A stretch of DNA of 60,827 bases from NCBI GenBank assembly GCA_910588245.1, contig CAJUQP010000017.1, positions 1-60,827 on the forward strand, written 5' to 3'. Every line of letters starts with the position of its first letter. The first letter of the stretch is position 1. The position numbers were made by a program, and so were the translations under genes. Shown here piece by piece: positions 43,675 to 51,682 of the stretch. Under the pieces are notes generated by a model that saw nothing but the letters and a program-made list of their open reading frames with translations, searched no databases and was not told where the DNA came from. The stretch is from an uncultured Muribaculaceae bacterium (lineage in GTDB: Bacteria; Bacteroidota; Bacteroidia; Bacteroidales; Muribaculaceae).

Positions 43675-45561
43675 TTAGAAGTCTACGCTCTGGACGCGTT
43701 TAGCCCAGGATAGGATGGCGACGGAGAACGATACGTACATGTCGCGGTTGTCGTCTGGGCGCTCGCTCCATTCCGCATCCCAGACGGCAGGATCGCGGGG
43801 ATCGCCGAGGCTGAGCAGATTGTTGATCTGGAGGTCATACCAGTTGTTGCGCACCATGCCGTAGCGCCCGAGATAGTTGTTGTCGCGGTCGGGCTCCGGA
43901 TATGCGCCGGCGATGTCGCCTACGGGTCGGGTTATGGGCCATGGCGTGAGTTCGTCGCCGAAGTGCTTGATGCGCACCTCGTAGAATGCCCGTCCTCCGG
44001 TATACTCGTAGAACTGGTATGTCTGGTTGAAGCCTGTAATAAGTGATGTGAAGTCGAAAGTCGGAGTCGTGGTGTAAAGATTTGCGTTATCCTTAAACGT
44101 GATTCCGGTCACGCTGAGAAGTCCGGCATTGGAGACGGCTGTCTGCACATTCAGCTGCTCAGCGGGGGAGAACGTGCCGGAGACACCCTCCTTGAGCGCG
44201 TTCTGCCAAACAGTCTTCACCTGCTCGTTTGTGCTGAGTTCTGCCAGGACATACTGCTGAAGTGGATTGCCATTGGCGTTGTCTACATATATGTTTGAGC
44301 GGTTGGTGCCACGTGTGTAAAATGTCTGAGGTGCCTGACCGTTGCCGATGCCGAAGGTAACCCAAAAACCGGCGCGGGTAGTGTTTTTATACGACTGGCG
44401 CTCTACGTCGAACGTATTCTCATGGGTGTAGAAGATATCGGAACTATCCCATTTCTTCATTTCGCGCATATTGGTCGGATTCAGTTTGTCGGAGGCGTAA
44501 TGGGGGTCGATGCACCAGTACGGACGATAAAGAGACTCTGTGGAGCTGTCGCTCGCCTTACGCAAACCGCTGTTCCCGACCATACGGTAAAGTGAAGAGG
44601 TGGTTGTCGCGAGACTGGTATTCTTGGTGTTAAGGGTCCAGTCGATGTCGCCGGCTTTACCTGTGTTCCTGACGTAATAACTCTGAGTCTCCTCATTGCC
44701 GATGGCCCATTCCACGTCTTTAACATAAAGTTTAGCCGCCGTTCCGCCTTGTTCAACAGTTATGCCGGTTTCCTGACCGGCGCCGATCTCTGTGCCGAGG
44801 AATTTGGAACAGGTGACCTTAGCCACGGCGCGCTCTACATAGATCATGGGTATTGACCCGTATGCCGCGGCTTCCTGAGCTGAACCCTTGAGTCCATCGG
44901 TAAGGTCTACAAGCGTGGTGATTTTTACCTTGTTTGTACCCAGACCCGATATGGCCGATGATTGGGTATCGGATAATGGGGAACTGCACATGAATATGCT
45001 TGTGGCGGGTTTTGCGTTCTCTGCCGCATAGAAGGCGCGTTCGCTGGTCCATCCGAGGATGTCGGAAAATTTGGTGGATGTGTTGGCAACCCTATCGCCT
45101 ACGGAGAGTCCTGTCTGTGTGAGTGCTATGCCGGCTTGGCGCTGGTTGAGGACAACAAGTCCGTAAAGCCGTTCGGTTTCCTCAAGAGTTATGTCTGAAA
45201 CCTTTACCGTGCGTCGGTAAGCCACTGTTACGTTGTTTGGATCCGTATTCGGACCTTCGGTTGGTTTTGTAGGGAATCCGAGGTCGTACGCACCGCAATA
45301 GGTGACGTCGCTTTCAGCCACACCCGGCGCACCCTTGAAGAGGATGAGCAGTCCTTCGTGAACATCGTATTCGGATGACTCTCCGTTTTCAAACTGGTCG
45401 TTGATAGCGCGTGTTGCCTTTGTGGTAGGCAGTTGCAGGTTAAGGGCGATATAACCGTCTACCTGCTCAGTCTTTCCGGTAATGTCCGGATCATTGGCGT
45501 TGGAGCAGGCCGCGAGTAGGAACAGCGGCATGGCTCCGAGAATTAATTTCTTAAGATTCAT
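43675..45561 (-). CDS. Mfa1-family major fimbrial subunit
   Basis: About 628 residues from the ATG of MNLKKLILG, chosen because it opens a clean lipoprotein signal (PLFLLAAC); the longer frame overlaps the upstream gene. DGYIALNLQLPTTKATRA contains the candidate Arg maturation site. The N-terminal fimbrillin domain has YGSIPMIYVERAVAKVTCSKF, and the C-terminus has MVRNNWYDLQINNLLSLGDP and ends AILSWAKRVQSVDF, typical of Mfa1. Processed subunits polymerise by strand exchange into surface fimbriae used for adhesion and biofilm. Confidence 0.85.
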   Translation of the reverse strand: MNLKKLILGAMPLFLLAACSNANDPDITGKTEQVDGYIALNLQLPTTKATRAINDQFENGESSEYDVHEGLLILFKGAPGVAESDVTYCGAYDLGFPTKPTEGPNTDPNNVTVAYRRTVKVSDITLEETERLYGLVVLNQRQAGIALTQTGLSVGDRVANTSTKFSDILGWTSERAFYAAENAKPATSIFMCSSPLSDTQSSAISGLGTNKVKITTLVDLTDGLKGSAQEAAAYGSIPMIYVERAVAKVTCSKFLGTEIGAGQETGITVEQGGTAAKLYVKDVEWAIGNEETQSYYVRNTGKAGDIDWTLNTKNTSLATTTSSLYRMVGNSGLRKASDSSTESLYRPYWCIDPHYASDKLNPTNMREMKKWDSSDIFYTHENTFDVERQSYKNTTRAGFWVTFGIGNGQAPQTFYTRGTNRSNIYVDNANGNPLQQYVLAELSTNEQVKTVWQNALKEGVSGTFSPAEQLNVQTAVSNAGLLSVTGITFKDNANLYTTTPTFDFTSLITGFNQTYQFYEYTGGRAFYEVRIKHFGDELTPWPITRPVGDIAGAYPEPDRDNNYLGRYGMVRNNWYDLQINNLLSLGDPRDPAVWDAEWSERPDDNRDMYVSFSVAILSWAKRVQSVDF

Positions 45562-45626
45562 ATAAGTAGTAGTAAATTTAGTTTTCTTTGTCAGTGTCTG
45601 GTATATCCTCCCCCGGCGGGGATACA

Positions 45627-47105
45627 TCATTTCAGGCGGTCGAGGTTCTTGGCGGCTTCGGGGAGGTTGCCGGCTTTCCGGAAGCATTCCGCGGCCTGTT
45701 CGAACTCACCCTTGCTTGTGAGGATGATGCCTCGGAGGTTCCAGGCCTCGGGAGAGTCGCCGGACTTGGCGAGGAGCTGTTCGGCACGGTCGTAGTCGCC
45801 GCGCGCGGCATAGGCCGCGGCCGCGTTGAGGTTGGCCGTCTCGCTGTCGGGATAGTGCCGCAGGGCAATGTCGATCACGCGGTTGAACTCGTCGCTGCCC
45901 TCCGGATAGAGACGCGCCACGCGGAACATCTGGTTGAGCGACATCTTCTCAGGCGTGGTCTCTATGATCTTGGCCAGTTGCTGATCGCTCATCGGCCTGA
46001 GGTGCGTGCTGATGGCGAAGGTGGTGGCGCGCAGACGCGGGAACCACTGCGGAAGTATCTTCGTGCGGTAGAGCCCGGCGAACTTCGGAGAGGTCTTCAG
46101 TTCCTTCTCCTTGGCGTCGTAGTCGCTCGGGCCGTAGACCGGACGGTCGATGAGCTCGAGAAGGTCGGTGCGCTGACGATCGGTGATCTCCTTGTTTTCC
46201 ACGACCTGCTCGCGGAATTCCTTCCAGTTCTCCGGGACTGAGGAGTAGGTGCACTTCTCGCGGGGGAGATGGTAGCGGTCGGCGAGATACTCGGCCAGGG
46301 CGCGTGAGCGGTTGGTGGCGAGATATTCATTGTGCAGGTAGGGCGACTCAGGCGAGGCGTAGCCGCAGATGTCGATGCCGGCGATCTCCACGTTGGGATC
46401 AGTCAGCGCGTATTTCACGGAGTCGTCGATCATCTTGAGCTGAGCGCGGTTGTCGATGCGCTGGCCGTTGCGGCAGACGTAAGGCTCGGCATGCAGTTCC
46501 GTGCGGTCGACCTCAAACTGCACGCGTGCGCGGCCTTCGTGGATCTCCACGGGGAGCTCCGTCACCGCGGGAGTCTGCATCACCTTGCGCATCTCCTTGG
46601 CGGGATTGAGGTTGAGGGGTATCTCGTCGGCTATCACCGGGGCCCCGGCCACTCCGCATCCGCAGGAGTCGTAGACGAAGGCCACGCGGACGTCGGCGAG
46701 CCGCATCCATTTCTGAAGCGGGGTGGAGGTGAGGTAGGCCACACGTTGCGGGCGCCCGTTGTCGCGGCGCACCTCGCGGAGGATGTCGTGGCGCCGGATG
46801 TCGTCGAAGCCTCTAAGCGATCCGCGCTCATAGGCGTAGTGCATGTTGCGGCCGCTGACGAGCAGCGAGGGGAGCACCGTCTCCTCGCCGGCGCCTCCGC
46901 GCACCACGGGGGTGATGAATATCTGGCTGTTGGAGCGGAGCGAGAGACTGTCGAGCACGAAGTCGGCGCTGATGTTGAGGGAGCCGTCGGCCGTGGCTAC
47001 AGACACGTTTTCCGCGGCCACACGCGTGGCCCGCTCCTCTGCGGCGGCCCTCCCCGCAGTCGCCGTGCAGGCGAGGAGGGCTATTGCTGTATAGATCGTT
47101 TTCAT
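45627..47105 (-). CDS. DUF3868/OmpA-like/TPR protein of the fimbrial operon
   Basis: The 492-residue secreted protein has a signal peptide (about 1-21), a DUF3868-type N-terminal domain (about 25-190), an OmpA-like peptidoglycan-contact region (VEIAGIDICGYASPESPYLHNEYLATNRSRALAEYL), and C-terminal TPR-like repeats (TANLNAAAAYAARGDYDRAEQLL). It ends 65 bp before the major subunit. DUF3868 proteins recur at the head of Bacteroidales fimbrial operons. A periplasmic scaffold role is inferred. It is GC-rich relative to the later genes. Confidence 0.75.
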   Translation of the reverse strand: MKTIYTAIALLACTATAGRAAAEERATRVAAENVSVATADGSLNISADFVLDSLSLRSNSQIFITPVVRGGAGEETVLPSLLVSGRNMHYAYERGSLRGFDDIRRHDILREVRRDNGRPQRVAYLTSTPLQKWMRLADVRVAFVYDSCGCGVAGAPVIADEIPLNLNPAKEMRKVMQTPAVTELPVEIHEGRARVQFEVDRTELHAEPYVCRNGQRIDNRAQLKMIDDSVKYALTDPNVEIAGIDICGYASPESPYLHNEYLATNRSRALAEYLADRYHLPREKCTYSSVPENWKEFREQVVENKEITDRQRTDLLELIDRPVYGPSDYDAKEKELKTSPKFAGLYRTKILPQWFPRLRATTFAISTHLRPMSDQQLAKIIETTPEKMSLNQMFRVARLYPEGSDEFNRVIDIALRHYPDSETANLNAAAAYAARGDYDRAEQLLAKSGDSPEAWNLRGIILTSKGEFEQAAECFRKAGNLPEAAKNLDRLK

Positions 47106-47118
47106 TCTGTCCGGATGC

Positions 47119-47730
47119 TTAGAAGATGTAAAGTAACGATATGCCCAGTTTGGTGACGCCGAGATAGTTGGAGCCTCCGTCGGCTATCTTGGAGCCGCAT
47201 TCGTAGCAGGGATATTTGTCATACCACACGTGGTTGTAGCCCACTCCGATCTCCGCCTCTATGTTGAAATGGCGTGAGAGTATCCACTGGTAGCCGTAGG
47301 TGGCGCCGATGCCGGCGAACGATCCCTGGTAGCGGTAGTCTTTCACCCCTTTGGCGATGTTGTCGCCGGAGAAGAAGAATCCGGGGATGGGGAGGTCGAC
47401 GCGCGCGGCGTTAAACTGGCCCCCCATGGCGTGCACGCCGAAGAAATGACCGTTGAATTTGGAGCAGGTCCACCATCTGTATTCGGGCATGAGCACCCAG
47501 TGCTTGGCTTTCCGGTCGCCTTTCGAGGCGGAGTGAAAAGTCCACGCGTTGAGGCCGTAGACCAGGTTGACGGTCGACTTTTTCCCGATGCCCACCTCTA
47601 CTCCGATGTTGGGAGTAGTGGTGGCATCGTAGAGGAGGTTGGTCTTCACGGCTGTCTCCTGGGCCGCGGCACTCCGGGCGATGAAGGCGGCTGCAAGTAT
47701 CGCCAACCATGAAAAAAGATTCTTTTTCAT
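47119..47730 (-). CDS. DUF3575-type outer-membrane beta-barrel protein
   Basis: About 203 residues from the ATG of MKKNLFSWLAIL (a clean signal peptide to about residue 22); the frame upstream is leader sequence. AVKTNLLYDATTTPNIGVEVGIGKKSTVNL is the DUF3575 signature, and alternating aromatic strands end in ISLLYIF, a barrel-type C-terminal Phe. First gene of the fimbrial operon, 13 bp before the DUF3868 gene. Confidence 0.82.
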   Translation of the reverse strand: MKKNLFSWLAILAAAFIARSAAAQETAVKTNLLYDATTTPNIGVEVGIGKKSTVNLVYGLNAWTFHSASKGDRKAKHWVLMPEYRWWTCSKFNGHFFGVHAMGGQFNAARVDLPIPGFFFSGDNIAKGVKDYRYQGSFAGIGATYGYQWILSRHFNIEAEIGVGYNHVWYDKYPCYECGSKIADGGSNYLGVTKLGISLLYIF

Positions 47731-48092
47731 TGATTGAATATCAATTATCAGTAGTAAGTAGTAAGTATGGGCACCGAGTGTATCGGGCCTTTCCGGGGGC
47801 ATTTTCTATATGTGAGGGGGGAGTCCGGGGGTAAAGACTGGGCCGGGCGTGGGTCAGGCAAGCGTCTCTTTCCGGGGTGTGGGGAATATATAACCATAGC
47901 AGGCCGTCGAAGGCGCGGGGCCGACAGCCGACAGGTATTCCGTATTAAAGAGAGTCATATCTTTCATAAGTTGAAAATTCAGTAGTAAGTATTATCAGTT
48001 GCAAGACACCGGGTGAAGCCGATGCTATTCAAGTAGTAAGCGAACGGCATTCGCGGCCTTCGACCGGATATGCCTTTAGGGGATTCTGGCGG

Positions 48093-48124
48093 CAAAGGTA
48101 ATATAATTTTCAGAAACAAACAAA
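48093..48124 (-). promoter_or_regulatory. Promoter of the fimbrial operon
   Basis: On the minus strand: -33 box TTTG (48124-48121), 20-nt spacer, -7 box TACCTTTG (48100-48093). The first gene starts at 47730, giving an unusually long leader of about 360 nt. Confidence 0.65.
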
Positions 48125-48290
48125 TATTTACTATAAATTCGTTATGTTAAAATTTCTGTCAGAATGTCTGTTAAATCTGAAGCCTGTTGCCGGTTTATTC
48201 GTGAGGTCTGTCGGGGTTTATGTGTCAGGCCTGTTGTGGAGGAAGGATATTGCCCGAGGCTTAGGTCAGGATCGCCGCCGGGGAAGGAGG

Positions 48291-48392
48291 GATTTCAAGG
48301 CTTTCAGCGAGGGGAGAGGGGATTTCAAGGCTTTCAGCGAGGCGAGAGGGGGATTTCAAGGCTTTCAGCCTTGACACGGCGGTGCCATCCGG
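48291..48392. repeat. Three tandem ~30-bp repeats ending in a REP unit
   Basis: GATTTCAAGGCTTTCAGC occurs at 48291, 48321 and 48352 with 30- and 31-bp periods. The third copy continues into a full REP unit (48356-48392) containing AAGGCT/AGCCTT and CACGGCGGTGCCATCCGG. Confidence 0.8.
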
Positions 48393-48454
48393 GTTTAAAT
48401 TTTCAAGTGAAATTTGAGAACAGATAATCGCCGCATTAAATGCTCGGGCTGCCT

Positions 48455-48569
48455 GCCGGATGGCACCGCCGTGCCGCGGCTGGAAGCCGTGGCCTGCCTC
48501 GCGCCGCGCATTCCCCCGTCCTGGCTGTCTGCCGGATGGCACCGCTGTGCCGGGGCTGGAAGCCGTGGG
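48455..48569. repeat. REP pair on the left of the transposase
   Basis: Two REP units in inverse orientation to the first (48455-48492 and 48531-48569) begin GCCGGATGGCACCGC and end GGAAGCCGTGG. The spacer contains CCTCGCGCCGC and GTCTGCCGG, shared with the right-hand pair. The second unit ends 5 nt from the transposase stop. Confidence 0.8.
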
Positions 48570-48574
48570 CTGGT

Positions 48575-49534
48575 CTATTTCCTCAGAAGGTAGCTGCCCG
48601 CGGCAATTTGTCGGCTGAGCTGGTTGAGATAGAGATATTTCTGTCTTTGGGTGGCAAATCCGGAGAGCTCCGCGAGCGGGGCGATTGTCAGAAGCCTCCC
48701 CTCAGAACATAGATCGAACATCTTACCGGATGGCTTATATCTCTCCGGGAAAGGTTTTTCACCGAACAGTATTATTCTTCCGTCATTCGCCAGGGCATAG
48801 TCGCGGACATTCTTCTCAACCTGGTGGATGAACGGGGATATCAGCACTCCTCCATTCTCGATGGTATGCAGCCATATCTTCTTGAGGGCATACATCTTTT
48901 CCTTGGCAATCCTGCTGCTGTAGATCACCGCCTCCTTGTCGAAATCATCGAGAAGGAATATGTTGCCCTGTGCCTCGAATTCCCTCCCGTCGATCACGAT
49001 CCGATGCCGGCGCATGAAAAGATCCGGATTCGCAAATTTTATCCAGAGCCGCCTTGGATTGTCGGCTATATACCTTTTCACCCTCTCGGTCTGTCCCTTT
49101 TTCATTATGATCCTGTCGTTGAAATCTGGAATGAAAAAGGGGAGACCCTCATCGCACAGGTCTTCACGGGCGATCTGTCGCCATGATCTCGTACAGTCAG
49201 ATTTCATCATTTTGATATAATGGCCCAGGACTTCCGGAAGATACGCTTTCGCCTGAAGCATGAAATGCACATGGTCAGGCATTATGACATGCTTCCACGT
49301 CTTGAGCGCCGGATGATACCTTTCCATGGAATCCACAAAACGCGACACAATCCTCCCCATTTCAGTAAATTCGGTGATATATCTGTCGCCTCCGCGATGT
49401 CTGAGCGTGGCAAGATCCGGAGTGGAGCAGTCTTTCACGAGCGTGATCATATATACGGACGGCGCACGGTAGTCATGCCATCGCGCTCTCCGGCTCATGC
49501 TGTGCTTGAGCGGTTTGTAGAAAGGAGGGTTCAT
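48575..49534 (-). mobile_element. REP-associated tyrosine transposase (RAYT)
   Basis: The 319-residue protein is an IS200/IS605-like Y1 transposase: the HUH metal site is His88-Val-His90 in PDHVHFML and the candidate nucleophile is Tyr106 in VLGHYIKMMKS. RAYTs are single-copy, domesticated-looking relatives that recognise REP hairpins. The copies around this gene (three on each side) fit this exactly. It is longer than typical 150-230-residue RAYTs; the C-terminal 150 residues are not recognised. No terminal target duplications were seen. Confidence 0.85.
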
Positions 49535-49602
49535 GATTTCTGGAGGTCAAACGGTTGAGATGAGGCTTTTAAGGATTTGCCAGAGGGGTGGAGGATGGCT
49601 TA

Positions 49603-49640
49603 TCAAGGCTTTCAGCCTTGACACGGCGGTGCCATCCGGC
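49603..49640. repeat. REP unit on the right of the transposase
   Basis: It starts TCAAGGCTTTCAGCCTTGAC and ends GTGCCATCCGGC, nearly identical to and in the same orientation as the unit at 48356-48392. Confidence 0.85.
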
Positions 49641-49726
49641 AGTAAAGTTATATATAAATTTGAAAACAAGGAAAATCAGCGGCTTTAATTTTCAAATTTT
49701 CAAATTTGGAAATTAAAGCCTGGGCA

Positions 49727-49834
49727 CCGGATGGCACCGCCGCGCCGCGGCCGCAAGCCGTGGTCAGCCTCGCGCCGCCTCTCCTGCGGTCCGGACAGTC
49801 TGCCGGATGGCACTGCCGAGCCGCGGCTGGAGCA
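49727..49834. repeat. REP pair on the right of the transposase
   Basis: Two units (49727-49763 and 49802-49834) in the same orientation as the left-hand pair, separated by a spacer sharing GCCTCGCGCCGC and AGTCTGCCGG with it. The pair at 48455-48569 is thus a copy of the same composite module. Confidence 0.8.
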
Positions 49835-49892
49835 AATGTCTTTTCATAAGCTTGGTTGATATATCTGGTAAGTTGATAATAAGCTAAAAGTG

Positions 49893-49926
49893 GACAGGGA
49901 GCACCGGATTACCGATGCTCCCTGTC
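49893..49926 (-). terminator. Terminator of susC1-susD1
   Basis: A 15-bp stem (GACAGGGAGCACCGG and its complement with one mismatch) around ATTA, followed on the minus strand by ACTTTTAG, lies 23 nt past susD1. Confidence 0.8.
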
Positions 49927-49948
49927 AATATAAGGATGAATCAACTAA

Positions 49949-51667
49949 TTACTGGAGAAACATCTCTGGCTTAACCTCCGGGTTGTAATCTGATTCTGAG
50001 CGTGACAGACCCCAACGCCATCCGTCTTTCTCGCTCGGTGCGATATCAACGGCATAGGGCGAAGGAACGTTGCCGGATGTGGGATCGCCTTCTACCCAGG
50101 CACGGCGTACCATGTGAAGATTCCAGCGCTTGAAGTCAGACCAGCTTTGGCCCTCACCCCAAAGCTCGATACGACGGGTGACGCGTATCTCCTCAAGAAG
50201 AGCGTCACCGCTCAGGTCGCAGGTGTATCCGGGTATACGGAGCGAGTTAAGTTCTTCAAGACAGGACTTTGCAGTGGTTTCGTCGCCGGCCATGTAAGCC
50301 GCTTCAGCCTCGGCGAGAACCATCTCTGAAGAACGCATGTAAGGATATGAACAAGCTGTGTATCCGCCTTTGCCCCAGAATTTATACTGTGCGCCGAAGA
50401 AGGTCGGGCATATTGCAATTCCATCCGACGTGTTAAGATAAGGCATATACCAGTCTGTCTTATCGGCAGATGTGTTTACGACATCAAACTGATACATACT
50501 ATAGTATGCTGCGAGAAGAAGACCATTCCCATTCATGCACATGCTGGAGGGTGCGACGTATTCGGAATTCCAAAAATCATTTTCAGTTATGCCGGCATTG
50601 GCAAGACTGGGCTCATAAGATACGGCTTCCTCAATCTTGTCGGGAGTGAAGAACCAGTTTCTTCTGATGTCGTTAGGATCGAGCTCCCTGTAGAGGTCCA
50701 TTGAAATGGCACCGGTACCAAGTCCCCAGGTTTGGGTGTAACTGCCATTGCATGCAAAATGCACACCCCATGACCAATAACCTACAGTACTGTTGGGGTC
50801 ATTTGTGGAACACCACATGTCGTCGTCCGACGGCTCCACAAATCCTTCGAAGAGTTCTGTGGCATTGCGCAGTCTATAGCCCTGGCGAGCGTCATGGGCC
50901 ATCTTCTGAGCGGTGGCCCAATCATTCTTGATAAGAGCTGCGCGGGCATAAAGACCAAGAGCTACGCTTTTGTCAGGAGCCCATTTGTATCTGCGGGTCT
51001 CACCTTGTGATTCGTTGTAGAGGCTGATAGCTCTGTCGAGATCTTTGTAGATCACATCGAGCACCTGCGACATGGTGGAGAGTGCCACGTTGTCAGTGTT
51101 CGAGGTCTCGCGGATCACGCATACATAGGTCGCGCCATTCTTGCTGTCTTGCCATCGAGGAGCGTAATACTGGAGGAGCTTGATATAGGCGTGAGCACGG
51201 ATGGTGAGTGCCTGAGCTACCACAAAATTTTTGGCGGTCTGAGCTCCCGCTGTTCCGTCGCCTACGCTCTCTATAATCAGGTTGGCCTGATTGATGAGGT
51301 TGTAAGGATACATCCAGAGCACCTGTGTATACCAGGTATTGGTGTTTGTCATTGCGCCCCAGTTATAGTTGGTGGCACTGAAATACTGGCTCGTGAGGTT
51401 GCCGAAATAATCGGGGCCGAAACTGTCGTTGAAGACAGTATTGATGTATGTCTCACCGACATTCTGGTTGCTTCCTACGCTGTAGCCGTCATACATTGCG
51501 CGGCAAAGTCCGTTGAGGGCAACCTGTGCTCCGGCAACATCCTGGGCGATGACCGATGTGCCGAGGTCGGTCACAGGGTCTACCTGCAGGTAATCGTCGG
51601 AGCAGGAGGCGAATACTCCCGCTGCCATGATTCCGAGTAACCCTCTATATAAAATATTTCTTTTCAT
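49949..51667 (-). CDS. SusD/RagB-family glycan-binding lipoprotein (copy 1)
   Basis: The 572-residue surface lipoprotein has lipobox GVFASC (Cys22) and the SusD fold built on TPR-like helices (SDDYLQVDPVTDLG; QALTIRAHAYIKLLQYY; C-terminal RVTRRIELWGEGQSWSDFKRW). It caps the SusC barrel and captures the substrate. It starts 15 bp after susC1. It is 92.7% identical to copy 2 (42 differences in 572), with a dense patch of ten changes at residues 346-377. The substrate is unknown; no glycoside hydrolase or peptidase is nearby. Confidence 0.93.
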   Translation of the reverse strand: MKRNILYRGLLGIMAAGVFASCSDDYLQVDPVTDLGTSVIAQDVAGAQVALNGLCRAMYDGYSVGSNQNVGETYINTVFNDSFGPDYFGNLTSQYFSATNYNWGAMTNTNTWYTQVLWMYPYNLINQANLIIESVGDGTAGAQTAKNFVVAQALTIRAHAYIKLLQYYAPRWQDSKNGATYVCVIRETSNTDNVALSTMSQVLDVIYKDLDRAISLYNESQGETRRYKWAPDKSVALGLYARAALIKNDWATAQKMAHDARQGYRLRNATELFEGFVEPSDDDMWCSTNDPNSTVGYWSWGVHFACNGSYTQTWGLGTGAISMDLYRELDPNDIRRNWFFTPDKIEEAVSYEPSLANAGITENDFWNSEYVAPSSMCMNGNGLLLAAYYSMYQFDVVNTSADKTDWYMPYLNTSDGIAICPTFFGAQYKFWGKGGYTACSYPYMRSSEMVLAEAEAAYMAGDETTAKSCLEELNSLRIPGYTCDLSGDALLEEIRVTRRIELWGEGQSWSDFKRWNLHMVRRAWVEGDPTSGNVPSPYAVDIAPSEKDGWRWGLSRSESDYNPEVKPEMFLQ

Positions 51668-51682
51668 AGATTGTCGTTGTTA

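Larger units (their letters stand above)
47731..48574. other. Fimbrial leader and REP region
   Basis: This 844-base stretch holds the 350-nt leader of the fimbrial operon with repeated AGTAGTAAGTA-type motifs (47740-47770, 47984-47994, about 48031-48039), its promoter, and from 48291 on REP units. A plus-strand frame at 48144-48374 translates the repeats and is not a gene. Confidence 0.7.
49535..49948. other. REP region between the transposase and susD1
   Basis: The 414 bases hold three REP units, an AT-rich hairpin (GGCTTTAATTTTC / GAAATTAAAGCC, 49681-49720) between them, and the susD1 terminator. No gene is seen. Confidence 0.75.

Noticed and set aside
46332..47156. Plus-strand open frame of 274 codons
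   Set aside because: Antisense to the DUF3868-type gene, which has a signal peptide and recognisable domains.
48144..48374. Small plus-strand frame with repeated DFKAFSE units
   Set aside because: It is translation of the tandem REP repeats, not a protein.
48291..48392. Possible CRISPR array
   Set aside because: Only three copies at 30 bp with almost no spacer and no cas genes; the third copy is a REP unit.
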